Positions 1 through 7,219 of a DNA stretch of 15,525 nt are shown here, piece by piece. The stretch is from positions 1-15,525 of the forward strand of contig CAYYHA010000083.1 of the NCBI GenBank assembly GCA_964471535.1, in the 5' to 3' direction. This stretch comes from CAYYHA01 sp964471535 (GTDB taxonomy: Bacteria > Myxococcota > Myxococcia > SLRQ01). The position numbers and the translations under genes are program-made. Positions within the stretch are counted from its first letter, which is position 1. The number at the start of each line of letters is the position of its first letter. The notes under the pieces are model-generated. The model saw nothing but the letters and a program-made list of their open reading frames with translations, did no database searches and was not told the origin of the DNA.

Positions 1-2
1 GG

Positions 3-593
3 TCGGGGGGGCGGAAGAAGCCCAAGAGGAAGAAACCGAAGAAGGTGGAGACCCCCAAGCCAACACCGTCGACCGAGCTGAAGGCACCGGTGGAGATCCC
101 AGAAGAGAAGCCCCCAGAGGAGGAACCACCGGCCGAAGAGGATGAGGACGACGAAGGCGTGGAAGGCGGCGTCGAAGGGGGGGTCGAAGGCGGCGTCGTG
201 GGCGGCGTCGTCGGGGGCGAAATCGGCGGCGTGCTCGGTGGGCAGCTCGGCGGCGTGCTCGGTGGGCAGCTCGGCGGGACCGGAACCGGGGATCCCCCGC
301 CTGTCTACATGCGCCCCGGTATGTCACGCCCCCGGCCCATCGATCCGCGGGACTGCCAGCCGGAGTATCCCCGCGCCGCAAGGGAGGCTGGGATCTCCGG
401 CACGGTGATCGTGAAGTACGTGGTCACCACGCGCGGAACCATCAAGGATGTCAAACGGCTCGCAGGGCCGCCGGAGCTCTTCGAAGCGGTGCGCCGCACC
501 CTCGAAAGCCACTGCCGCATGACTCCCGTTCAGTTCGAAGGCCGAAAGATTTCCGTGTACATGACCCAGAACTTCAAGTTCGACCTGGACTGA
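3..593 (+). CDS. TonB-like energy transducer, C-terminal part (5' end outside window)
   Basis: The reading frame is open from position 3 with no stop upstream, so the N-terminus, including the expected membrane anchor, is probably outside the window. The GTG at 45 is unlikely to be the true start because a Lys/Pro-rich stretch typical of a TonB linker lies just before it. Counting from that GTG, residues 1-38 are Pro/Glu/Asp-rich, residues 39-78 are Gly-rich hexads (GGVEGG, GGVVGG, GGVLGGQL), and residues about 105-182 resemble a TonB C-terminal domain, with YPRAAREAGISGTVIV, a central helix and a final aromatic strand. TonB proteins span the periplasm and pass energy from ExbB/ExbD to outer-membrane receptors. 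The exbB and exbD genes that follow on the same strand support this role. Two cysteines (104 and 157) flank or lie in the domain. The substrate is unknown. TolA-like or other motility or transport roles are possible. Confidence 0.8.
   Translation, partial: SGGRKKPKRKKPKKVETPKPTPSTELKAPVEIPEEKPPEEEPPAEEDEDDEGVEGGVEGGVEGGVVGGVVGGEIGGVLGGQLGGVLGGQLGGTGTGDPPPVYMRPGMSRPRPIDPRDCQPEYPRAAREAGISGTVIVKYVVTTRGTIKDVKRLAGPPELFEAVRRTLESHCRMTPVQFEGRKISVYMTQNFKFDLD
225..272 (+). repeat. Two tandem identical 24-bp units inside the TonB-like gene
   Basis: Positions 225-248 and 249-272 are identical and in frame, each encoding GGVLGGQL. They are part of a longer degenerate run of Gly-Gly-Val codons starting near 160. 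Such units can gain or lose copies by slippage, which would change linker length without shifting the frame. Confidence 0.9.
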
Positions 594-695
594 CGCCGCC
601 GCACCCTGGCCTCGAGTGCGGTCCTGGGTGCATGCCGGGCGGCCGCACAGCACCATGGATCAAAGCGCATCACAACCCCTTCGGGAGGCCCGAAC

Positions 696-1406
696 ATGAC
701 CTTCGACCTTGTAGAGATCTGGCACGAGATGGGCATCATCGGCCGTCTCGTGACGGTCACCCTCTTCACCATGAGCATCTGGTCCATCGGTGTGATGGTG
801 GAGCGGGCCGTCACTTTCTTCGTGCAGCGGAGCCGTGCCAAGGCCTTCGCCCACCAACTCGCCGGTCTCCTCGAAGCGGGGAAGGTCCAGCAGGCGAGGG
901 CCGCCGCCGCCGAGAGCCGGTGCTACCTCGGCGCACTGGTCGAGGCCGGCCTGAACGAATACCTGAAGTGCGACGACCGGGAACTCCACGAACGCCTCGG
1001 CCACACCGAGAGCGCCATGGAGCGGGCGGAGCTGCGGGAGACACAGCGCCTCAAGCGGGGCCAGGGCGTCTTGGGGACCGTCGGTTCCACCGCGCCCTTC
1101 GTGGGACTTCTCGGCACGACGATGGGCATCGTCAGCGCCTTCGAGCGCATGGCCGAGACCGGGGGCGGTGGCCTGGGCGCCATTTCGGCAGCCATCGGTG
1201 AGTCCCTGCTGAACACGGCGCTCGGCCTCATCGTCGCCATTCCCGCAGTCATCGCGTTCAATTACTTCACGGGCCGTCTCGAGGCCGCTGGTGTGGACAT
1301 GAGTGAGGTGATCAGCGAGCTGGTGGACTACCTGCACCGCGAGCGCGTCGAGCCCCCTGCAGCCTCGGGCGCGGCAACGAAGGCGGCAACGGTGAAAGCG
1401 AGCTAG
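696..1406 (+). CDS. MotA/TolQ/ExbB proton channel family protein
   Basis: This 236-residue protein matches the usual length and layout of ExbB/TolQ. There is a short N-terminus, a first membrane segment at about residues 14-36, a cytoplasmic stretch, and two further membrane segments at about 125-148 and 171-192. The second carries the family signature with STAPFVGLLGTTMGI (residues 131-145), and the third carries TALGLIVAIPAVI. The family forms the pentameric inner-membrane channel that, with ExbD, uses the proton motive force. The start is supported by GGGAGG at 683-688, 7 nt upstream of the ATG. It lies 102 nt after the TonB-like gene and before two exbD genes, so it is almost certainly the channel subunit of the same machine. 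Sequence alone does not tell whether it is ExbB, TolQ or the AglR-type motility homologue of myxobacteria. The TonB neighbour favours ExbB. Confidence 0.92.
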   Translation: MTFDLVEIWHEMGIIGRLVTVTLFTMSIWSIGVMVERAVTFFVQRSRAKAFAHQLAGLLEAGKVQQARAAAAESRCYLGALVEAGLNEYLKCDDRELHERLGHTESAMERAELRETQRLKRGQGVLGTVGSTAPFVGLLGTTMGIVSAFERMAETGGGGLGAISAAIGESLLNTALGLIVAIPAVIAFNYFTGRLEAAGVDMSEVISELVDYLHRERVEPPAASGAATKAATVKAS

Positions 1407-1518
1407 GCACGGGGGCGTCCCTCGGGGGGCCGGCACGCAGCGAACGGCATACCGGCAGCCGCCGCAGGCCCCAGAGCGTCGGGATCGGGCCCCACCGGAT
1501 CACAAGAGGAGCGACACC

Positions 1519-2016
1519 ATGGGCATGGATACCGGATCGGGCAGCGGCGGCGTCCGAAGTGACATCAACGTCACCCCGCTCGTCGATGTGGTGCTGGTCC
1601 TTCTCATCATCTTCATGGTCGTCACCCCGATGCTGCAGAAGGGCAAGACGGTGGATCTGCCGAAGGCGCGCAACGTCGCCTCCCGCAAGGCGAAGGGGCT
1701 GGGACACGCTCCCCCGGAGCCGCTCGTCCTCGCTGCGACGAAGGAGGGGCAGTACTTCATCGACAAGACCGAAGCGCCGAAGGACCCGGCGGCCATCGCC
1801 CGGCTCGTGGAGGAGGCGCGCCGGAAGGAGCCCGGGCGGCCGGTCCTGGTGAAGGCGGACAAGACGGCGACCTTCGGTACGGTGCGCACCCTTTTGAAGG
1901 CCCTGGAGGAGGCCGGCATCGGAGGGGCGAGCCTGGCTGCTGCGGAGCTGAAGGACGAGGCGGAGAAGGCGGGCGATAAGACGCCCGCGCCCCCCGCGAC
2001 GCCGGAGGGAGGCTGA
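1519..2016 (+). CDS. ExbD/TolR family protein, first copy
   Basis: This 165-residue protein has the ExbD/TolR layout. It starts with a short Gly/Ser-rich cytoplasmic N-terminus, followed by SDINVTPLVDVVLVLLIIFM (residues 14-33). The membrane segment covers about 20-38 and holds the conserved proton-carrying aspartate at D23. The periplasmic domain follows (about 65-145), then an Ala/Pro/Lys-rich tail. ExbD partners with ExbB in proton-driven energy transfer to TonB. The start has a strong ribosome-binding site, AGAGGAG at 1505-1511, 7 nt before ATG. It is 112 nt after exbB and only 4 nt before the second exbD copy, so the pair is co-transcribed. Compared with copy two, its periplasmic part has a longer Lys-rich insert after the membrane segment (residues 48-66). 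Confidence 0.92.
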   Translation: MGMDTGSGSGGVRSDINVTPLVDVVLVLLIIFMVVTPMLQKGKTVDLPKARNVASRKAKGLGHAPPEPLVLAATKEGQYFIDKTEAPKDPAAIARLVEEARRKEPGRPVLVKADKTATFGTVRTLLKALEEAGIGGASLAAAELKDEAEKAGDKTPAPPATPEGG

Positions 2017-2020
2017 AGCC

Positions 2021-2506
2021 ATGGGCATGGCGACCGGTGGCGGAGGCGGCGTTCGCAGCGACATCAACGTGACCCCGTTGGTCGATGTCGTCTTGGTCCT
2101 GCTCATCATCTTCATGGTGCTCACGCCCCTGATGGAGAAAGAGATGGCCGTCCGCGTCCCCGAGACCGAGGAGGCGGAAGCGGTGGAGGACGTGCCGGTG
2201 AAGCAGGTGGTCCTCACCGCCATGGCCGATGGAAGCGTGTACCTGAACAAGGAGCGCCTGACGCTCGAGGCGCTTCCCGAGCGCCTCGAGCGGATGATGC
2301 GCGCGCGCCCTGACAAGATCGCCTTCGTGAATGCGGAGGACAGCCTGAACTACGAGCGCGTGGTGCAGATCATCGATCTGGCGCGAAGTCACGGGGTCGC
2401 CACCGTGGGCATGATCACGACCCCTCCCAAGCCGGAGGATTTCCGTTCGCTGCCTACCGGCGATGCGCCGCCACCCACCGGCGATGCGCCGCCACCCGGC
2501 CCCTGA
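2021..2506 (+). CDS. ExbD/TolR family protein, second copy
   Basis: This 161-residue protein is a paralogue of the gene just upstream. The N-terminal 35 residues are nearly the same in both (MGM, a Gly-rich run, RSDINVTPLVDVVLVLLIIFMV), with the conserved membrane aspartate here at D22. The periplasmic domains differ clearly: this one has an acidic stretch (PETEEAEAVEDVP, residues 48-60) where copy one is basic. Its C-terminus ends in a Pro-rich repeat. The start is supported by GGAGGGAGG at 2004-2012, inside the end of the preceding gene. Two ExbD/TolR-type subunits with one ExbB/TolQ-type subunit is an arrangement known in myxobacterial motors such as AglR with AglQ and AglS. Here the TonB-like gene points instead to outer-membrane transport. 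A mixed ExbD1/ExbD2 dimer in the channel is a reasonable inference. Confidence 0.92.
   Translation: MGMATGGGGGVRSDINVTPLVDVVLVLLIIFMVLTPLMEKEMAVRVPETEEAEAVEDVPVKQVVLTAMADGSVYLNKERLTLEALPERLERMMRARPDKIAFVNAEDSLNYERVVQIIDLARSHGVATVGMITTPPKPEDFRSLPTGDAPPPTGDAPPPGP
2456..2497 (+). repeat. Two tandem 21-bp units at the 3' end of the second exbD
   Basis: Positions 2456-2476 and 2477-2497 are identical and in frame, giving PTGDAPP twice just before the stop codon. This is a simple in-frame tandem duplication in the periplasmic tail, whose length may vary between strains. Confidence 0.88.
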
Positions 2507-2540
2507 GGCCGCCTGTGGCCTAGCGTCGCGGGGCCCCCGC
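2506..2540. terminator. Possible hairpins between convergent exbD and 225-residue gene
   Basis: The 35-bp space between two converging genes holds two small inverted repeats: AGGCC (2506-2510) with GGCCT (2517-2521), and GCGGG with CCCGC (2528-2540, 3-nt loop). Both are GC-rich and symmetrical, so they could act on both strands. No run of T follows, so intrinsic termination is only a guess. Confidence 0.3.
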
Positions 2541-2541
2541 C

Positions 2542-3219
2542 TCAGTCGGACAAGGCCTTGAGGGTCTCCGCGTAGAGCCGCTCCACGGGGGGCGGCGTAC
2601 GGCTGCTGGCAGACTGACGTTCCACCTGCAAGGCCGTCCGCATCAGCGTGTAGACGAGCGCCTGTCGTGGCCCGGGCCGCTCGAAGGCCCCCCGCTTTCG
2701 TCGGAGCTTGATCTCTTTGAGAAGCAGGCGGCGCGCTTGACCGGGGTGGAAGACGAAGCTGCGCCCGAAGAGCAGCTTCTCGTGCCATGGCACGAGCCGA
2801 GCGCTGAAGACCTCGCCCTTGTCCAGTCCTGCGATGGCACGCCGCTCGCTCACCTCGAGATCCTCTTTTTCGAAGAGATCGCGGACGCGCACCCAGCCCT
2901 GCCCGATCTTCCGCACCTCGAAGAGTCCGATCCGTGTTTGGGTGAAGCCGCGAAAGATGGAGCGTTCGTCCGTGGTGAGATCCTCGAAGAAACGATCGAG
3001 AAAGGCCCTCGCCGGCGTGCGCCCCTCACCGTCGGAATCGAGGGGACGATCGAAGAGGTAGTACTCCAGGAGGCCAGCCATGCGTGACTCGAAGCTCTGG
3101 TCCTCCTCATGGACCTGGCCGGTGCGGGTGAAGAACTCGGATCGGGCGGCTTCCACCTCCGCGCGAAACGCCTCACCCGTCGCCCAATCGGCGAGCCTCT
3201 GCAGATGCCCGTCGTACAT
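2542..3219 (-). CDS. Hypothetical protein, 225 residues, last gene of the pyr run
   Basis: I do not recognise this protein. It has no signal peptide or membrane segment and looks soluble and charged. An N-terminal half of amphipathic helices (residues 1-85) is followed by a region that reads like beta strands, GLFEVRKIGQGWVRVRDLF (98-116), then a hydrophilic turn and KGEVFSARLVPWHEKLLFGR (134-153). The C-terminus is basic (170-205). The pattern of a strand, 'V.VRDLF', and then 'GEVFSARLVP' recalls domains that follow SEC-C or YecA-type regions in other bacterial hypothetical proteins, but no zinc motif is present, so this is weak. The start chosen is the ATG at 3219, 35 nt after the carA stop. 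The frame stays open upstream into carA, but those residues read as a shadow. Orientation and spacing suggest transcription with carA; a pyrimidine role is not shown. Confidence 0.7.
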   Translation of the reverse strand: MYDGHLQRLADWATGEAFRAEVEAARSEFFTRTGQVHEEDQSFESRMAGLLEYYLFDRPLDSDGEGRTPARAFLDRFFEDLTTDERSIFRGFTQTRIGLFEVRKIGQGWVRVRDLFEKEDLEVSERRAIAGLDKGEVFSARLVPWHEKLLFGRSFVFHPGQARRLLLKEIKLRRKRGAFERPGPRQALVYTLMRTALQVERQSASSRTPPPVERLYAETLKALSD

Positions 3220-3254
3220 GACCCGCGCCGATCCCGAGTATAGCGCAGGACCTC

Positions 3255-4382
3255 TCAGCGCCGCCGCTGCATCGCCTCGGTGAAGCGTTCGAAGAGATAG
3301 CGGCTGTCGTGGGGGCCCGGCGCGGCTTCTGGATGGTACTGCACTGCGAAGGCATCCCTCGATCGATCCCGAATGCCCTCCACCGTCCCATCGTTGAGGT
3401 TGATGTGCGTGACCTCGACTGTCTCTGGAAGCGAGTCGGCGTCGATGGCGAAGCCGTGGTTCTGGCTGGTGATCTCCACCCGGCCCGTCTCGCAGTCGCG
3501 CACGGGATGGTTCGCAGCGTGGTGGCCGAAGCGGAGCTTGTAGGTCTTGCCCCCGAGCGCCAGGGCGAGGATCTGACAACCCAGGCAGATGCCGAAGAGG
3601 GGCAGGCGTCCGAGGAGCGCCTCCACCTGCGCAGCCGCCCCGGGCACTGCGGCGGGATCGCCGGGCCCATTCGATAGAAAAACCCCCTCCGGCTCGAGGG
3701 CGAGGACCTGCTCGGCCGGCGTGTGCGCGGGGACGACACGAAGCTCACAGCCCGCGTGATAGAGGAGGCGGAGGATGCTTCGCTTGACCCCGAAGTCGTA
3801 GACGACGACACGGTATCGCCCCCCGGGCGGCTCTACACCCGGCACCTCGAACTCGCGAGGAAGCCCCTCCGCCCAGGTGTAGGCCTCTCGGGTGCTCACG
3901 GTCGATGCAAGGTCTCTGCCCTCCATCCCCCGCAGGCCTCGCGCCTTCTCCACCAGCGCAGCGGGGTCTCCCAGATCAGTGGTCAGGACCGCCATCTGCG
4001 CGCCCCCTCGGGTCAGCCGGCGCACCAGCATCCGGGTATCGATCCCGGCGATGCCCACCACCCCCTGCGCCGCGAGCCAGGCGCCAAGAGAGGCCTCGCT
4101 CCGCCAATTCGAAGGACGTTCGCAGATCTCGCGAGCAACGAGCCCGGCGGCGTGGATGCGCTCCGCCTCGGCGTCCACCGCGTTGGTCCCATAGTTTCCG
4201 ATCTCCGGGTAGGTGAGGGTGACGATCTGCCCGGCGTAGGAGGGATCGCTTAGGATCTCTTGGTAGCCGGTCAGCGCGGTGTTGAAGACGACCTCACCCG
4301 TCGTCTCTCCCTGCGCCCCGATGGCCCGGCCCTCGAAGACGGTACCGTCGGCGAGCGCCAGGATCGCCTTCCGATCGCTCAT
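3255..4382 (-). CDS. carA: Carbamoyl-phosphate synthase small (glutaminase) subunit
   Basis: CarA hydrolyses glutamine and channels the ammonia to CarB, which makes carbamoyl phosphate for pyrimidines and arginine. The 375-residue length is normal. The N-terminal CarA domain contains GEVVFNTALTGYQEILSDPS (residues 29-48) and YPEIGNYG (58-65). The class I glutamine amidotransferase domain follows, with NGPGDP (238-243), the nucleophile C266 in FGICLGCQ, and the catalytic pair H350/E352 in YHPEAAPGPHDS. All key residues are present. The ATG at 4382 overlaps the pyrC stop as ATGA, which decides the start over longer forms of the same frame and implies translational coupling. carB is not downstream: the next gene is unrelated, so the large subunit must be encoded elsewhere. 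Confidence 0.97.
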   Translation of the reverse strand: MSDRKAILALADGTVFEGRAIGAQGETTGEVVFNTALTGYQEILSDPSYAGQIVTLTYPEIGNYGTNAVDAEAERIHAAGLVAREICERPSNWRSEASLGAWLAAQGVVGIAGIDTRMLVRRLTRGGAQMAVLTTDLGDPAALVEKARGLRGMEGRDLASTVSTREAYTWAEGLPREFEVPGVEPPGGRYRVVVYDFGVKRSILRLLYHAGCELRVVPAHTPAEQVLALEPEGVFLSNGPGDPAAVPGAAAQVEALLGRLPLFGICLGCQILALALGGKTYKLRFGHHAANHPVRDCETGRVEITSQNHGFAIDADSLPETVEVTHINLNDGTVEGIRDRSRDAFAVQYHPEAAPGPHDSRYLFERFTEAMQRRR

Positions 4383-5677
4383 CGTCGCTCCTTCGCTGGC
4401 AGCGCATGCACCCGCCGCCCCCCCACCCAGGTCATCTCCACGCGACCGGGCAGTGTCATGCCCTTGAACGGGGTGTTCCGGCTCTTCGAGTGGAACTTCG
4501 ACGGATCCACCGTCCAGGTCGCCTCGGGATCCACCATCACCAGGTCGGCCGGCGCTCCTTCGGCGAGAGTTCCCCCGGGCAGACCCAAGACCCGCGCCGG
4601 ACCCGAGGTCAACAGCTCGATGGCACGGTGGAGCCCGAGCCTCCCCTCGCGCACCAGGGCCAGCGTGGCGGAAAACGCCGTCTCGAGGCCCACCACGCCA
4701 TTGGCCGCCCGGTCGTACTCCACGTCCTTCTCGACCAGAGAATGGGGTGCGTGGTCGGTGGCGATGGCGTCCGCGGTGCCGTCCGCCAGCGCCTCGATGC
4801 ACGCCTCTCGGTCCTCGGCGCTTCGGAGCGGCGGCATCATCTTCGTGTCGGGGTCATAGCCACAGACCGCCTCGTCGGTGAAGGTGAAGTGGTGGGGGGT
4901 GATCTCGCAGGTCACCGCGACGCCCCGCGCCTTGGCTGCCCGCACCGCGCGCACCGCGCCGGCGGTGGAGAGGTGCGCGACATGGAGACGAGCCCCCGTG
5001 TACTCCGCGAGCTCGATGTCGCGCACCACCATCACGTCCTCCGCCGCCGCCGGGATCCCCGGCAGGCCGAGACGGGTGGAGACCTCGCCCTCGTGCATCG
5101 CACCGCCGCGGGAGAGAGTGTGGTCCTCCTCGTGGACCATGATCGGCACGCCCAGGCCCAACGCATACTCCAGAGCCCGGCGCATCAGGCCGGCCCTCAT
5201 GATGGGCATCCCGTCGTCGGTGAACACGACGCAGCCTGCCCGGTGGAGGTCACCCATCTCCGACAGCTCCTCACCTGCCAGGCCGCGCGTCACCGCCCCC
5301 GCCGGGTAGACGCGCGCCAGGCGAGCGGCGCGTGCCCGCTCCAGGATGAACTCGGTGACCGCCACGCTGTCGTTCACCGGCTGCGTGTTGGGCATGGCGA
5401 CCACGGAGGTGAAGCCACCGGCGACCGCCGCCCGCGTACCGGTGGCGATGGTCTCCTTGTACTCGTGACCGGGCTCGCGCAAGTGGACATGGAGGTCGAT
5501 GAAGCCTGGGAGCACCCAGCGCCCACGCGCGTCGACGACCCGCGCCGTCTTGCGCCGGGGCGCCCGCTTGGGCAGCGCGACCACCTGCCCCCGCTCGACG
5601 ACCACCGAGCGCACCTCGTCGAGCCCCAACGCCGGGTCGATGACCCGGCCGCCCTCGATGATCAGCCGCTTGGACAT
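4379..5677 (-). CDS. pyrC: Dihydroorotase (class I)
   Basis: PyrC closes carbamoyl aspartate to dihydroorotate, the third step of UMP synthesis, in the cytoplasm. At 432 residues it fits the class I (long) dihydroorotases of the amidohydrolase superfamily. Metal-site residues are visible: H63 and H65 in DLHVHLREPGHEYKET, an aspartate in FTDDGMP (about 153-158), H182 in MVHEEDH, H235 in HVAHLSTAG, and D308 in TDHAPH. Substrate-loop features such as MPNTQP (95-100) are also present. No active-site residue is missing, so it should be a working enzyme and not an inactive PyrC-like partner of PyrB. The ATG at 5677 has an AGGGAG-type site about 7 nt upstream. The gene starts 9 nt after pyrB and overlaps carA by 4 nt. 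Confidence 0.97.
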   Translation of the reverse strand: MSKRLIIEGGRVIDPALGLDEVRSVVVERGQVVALPKRAPRRKTARVVDARGRWVLPGFIDLHVHLREPGHEYKETIATGTRAAVAGGFTSVVAMPNTQPVNDSVAVTEFILERARAARLARVYPAGAVTRGLAGEELSEMGDLHRAGCVVFTDDGMPIMRAGLMRRALEYALGLGVPIMVHEEDHTLSRGGAMHEGEVSTRLGLPGIPAAAEDVMVVRDIELAEYTGARLHVAHLSTAGAVRAVRAAKARGVAVTCEITPHHFTFTDEAVCGYDPDTKMMPPLRSAEDREACIEALADGTADAIATDHAPHSLVEKDVEYDRAANGVVGLETAFSATLALVREGRLGLHRAIELLTSGPARVLGLPGGTLAEGAPADLVMVDPEATWTVDPSKFHSKSRNTPFKGMTLPGRVEMTWVGGRRVHALPAKERR

Positions 5678-5686
5678 GGCGACTCC

Positions 5687-6661
5687 CTAGGCGGCATCCG
5701 CCTGCCTCGACGCTGCGGCGCCTGGCTCCACGGCGCCGGCGGTCAGATACAACAGGGCCATGCGTACGGCTACTCCGCTCTCCACCTGATCCAGGATGAC
5801 CGAGCGCGGGCCGTCGGCGACCCGGGGGTCGAGCTCCACTCCACGGTTCACCGGGCCCGGATGGAGGACGAGCGCCTCCTTGCGCGTGCACTCCACGTTG
5901 CGCGGATTCAGGCCATAGAGCCGGCTGTATTCGCGATCCGACGGGAAGAGCGGCTCCACGAGCCGCTCCTTCTGGATGCGCAGCATGATCACTGCGTCCA
6001 CCTCCTCGAGTGCCTCCTCGAGGCGGTGGTGCACCGAGATCCCCGGGCCGAGGCGATCCACGCCACGGGGGATCATCGTGGGCGGGCCGCACAGGCGCAG
6101 CTTGGCACCGAGCATGGGGAGGAGACGAAGGTGGGATCCCGCCACCCGGCTGTGGGCAATGTCTCCGACGAGGGCGATCTGCCGACCCTCAAGATCCGCC
6201 CAGTGGTCGAGGAGCGTGAAGACGTCGAGGAGGGCCTGGCTGGGATGCTCGTGCTGCCCGTCCCCCGCGTTGATGACGGCTGCCCGCACGCATCTCGCCA
6301 CCTGCCAGGGGACGCCCGCAGAGCGGCTGCGCACCACCAGGATGTCCGGGCGCATGGCCTCCAGGTTTCGCGCTGTGTCCAGCAGGGTCTCGCCCTTGCC
6401 CAGGCTGCTCGAGGAAGCCGAGAAGTTCACGACGTCGGCGGAGAGCATCTTCCCCGCGATCTCGAAGGAGGTCCGCGTGCGGGTCGACGGCTCGAAGAAG
6501 AGGTTCACCACCAGCCGGCCGCGGAGCGTCGGAACCTTCTTGATCGGACGGCGCATCACCTCTCGGAGCGCCCGCGCCGTTCGTAGGATCGCCTCCACGT
6601 CGGCACGCGTCAGCTCCGAGATGCCAAGGACGTGGCGCGTGGACAGCGTGCCCCCGCTCAT
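5687..6661 (-). CDS. pyrB: Aspartate carbamoyltransferase catalytic chain
   Basis: PyrB joins carbamoyl phosphate and aspartate, the committed step of pyrimidine synthesis. The 324-residue length is normal for the catalytic chain. The carbamoyl-phosphate loop FFEPSTRTRTSF is at residues 55-66, the SxxxKGE loop with the lysine that reaches into a neighbouring subunit is at 86-91 (K89), GDGQHEHPSQALLD is at 133-146, and HPGPVNRG is at 267-274. All are intact. The ATG at 6661 overlaps the pyrR stop as ATGA, so the start is firm. No pyrI regulatory-chain gene is next to it. The enzyme may be a simple trimer, or it may associate with PyrC as in some other bacteria; the sequence does not show which. 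Confidence 0.97.
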   Translation of the reverse strand: MSGGTLSTRHVLGISELTRADVEAILRTARALREVMRRPIKKVPTLRGRLVVNLFFEPSTRTRTSFEIAGKMLSADVVNFSASSSSLGKGETLLDTARNLEAMRPDILVVRSRSAGVPWQVARCVRAAVINAGDGQHEHPSQALLDVFTLLDHWADLEGRQIALVGDIAHSRVAGSHLRLLPMLGAKLRLCGPPTMIPRGVDRLGPGISVHHRLEEALEEVDAVIMLRIQKERLVEPLFPSDREYSRLYGLNPRNVECTRKEALVLHPGPVNRGVELDPRVADGPRSVILDQVESGVAVRMALLYLTAGAVEPGAAASRQADAA

Positions 6662-7212
6662 GGCGCCTCCACACCGCGGACCACTACGGCATCCTCTCCT
6701 GTGGTCTCCTGCAGCAGAACCTGAACCGACTCGTCCGCCGCCACGGTGAGATCGACACCTGTCACATCGGGACAGATGGGAAGTTCCCGACCGCCCCGAT
6801 CGACGAGGACGGCCAGCAGGATGCGCCGCGGACGGCCGAGGTCCATCACCGCATCGATCGCCGCCCTCACCGTGCGTCCGGTATAGAGCACGTCGTCGAC
6901 GAGAACGATCTCCCTATCTCCCACTGCAAAGTCGATCTCCGTGGGGCCGACGATGGGAGTGGGGAGCCCCCGGAACACGTCGTCCCGGTAGAGCGTGATG
7001 TCCACGGTGCCCAGTGCCACTTCGTGGCCGGTGGATTCGGCGAGGCGCCGGGCGAGCCGCTCGGCCAGTGGGACGCCGCCGGTGCGGATGCCCACCAGTG
7101 CGAGGCGCTCTGGCGCATCGATGCGACGGGCCAGAGCGGCGGCCATCCGGCCGAGGGCCGCATCGATCTCCTTCGGCCCCAGAGCCCGGCGGCGCTCGAC
7201 CAGACGTACCAT
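6658..7212 (-). CDS. pyrR: PyrR: pyr operon regulator / uracil phosphoribosyltransferase
   Basis: The PyrR family binds UMP/UTP and pyr mRNA and also has uracil phosphoribosyltransferase activity. This 184-residue protein has the family length and the PRPP-binding signature VLVDDVLYTGRTVRAAID (residues 103-120). Other family features are GIRTGGVPLAERLA (41-54), the DITLYRDD segment (71-78) and a late VDRGGRELP (137-145). It is the first gene of the pyr cluster and overlaps pyrB by 4 nt. The ATG at 7212 is 7 nt after the preceding stop. There is therefore no room for the PyrR-responsive terminator/antiterminator leader that usually precedes such operons in Gram-positive bacteria. It may control the operon by another RNA site, by translation, or act mainly in uracil salvage. 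Confidence 0.95.
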   Translation of the reverse strand: MVRLVERRRALGPKEIDAALGRMAAALARRIDAPERLALVGIRTGGVPLAERLARRLAESTGHEVALGTVDITLYRDDVFRGLPTPIVGPTEIDFAVGDREIVLVDDVLYTGRTVRAAIDAVMDLGRPRRILLAVLVDRGGRELPICPDVTGVDLTVAADESVQVLLQETTGEDAVVVRGVEAP

Positions 7213-7219
7213 CGCTCGG

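Noticed and set aside
160..280. CRISPR-like or other structured repeat array in the Gly-rich region
   Set aside because: The units are in-frame codons for Gly-Gly-Val hexads without unique spacers, so they are a protein repeat.
660..1436. A 258-codon open frame on the - strand opposite exbB
   Set aside because: exbB is certain from its membrane segments and signature; the antisense product has no domain.
3220..3579. Upstream extension of the 225-residue gene into carA
   Set aside because: The extra residues are antisense-like, Arg/Pro-rich text inside carA in another frame. The ATG at 3219 after the carA stop is more natural.
4383..4802. Longer start for carA
   Set aside because: It would overlap the end of pyrC by about 420 nt. 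The ATGA overlap at 4379-4382 and the conserved CarA N-terminus decide for 4382.
4406..6586. A 726-codon open frame on the + strand opposite pyrC and pyrB
   Set aside because: The minus strand holds pyrB, pyrC and carA with full active-site motifs. The antisense frame is His/Arg-rich with no domain, as expected from high-GC codon bias.
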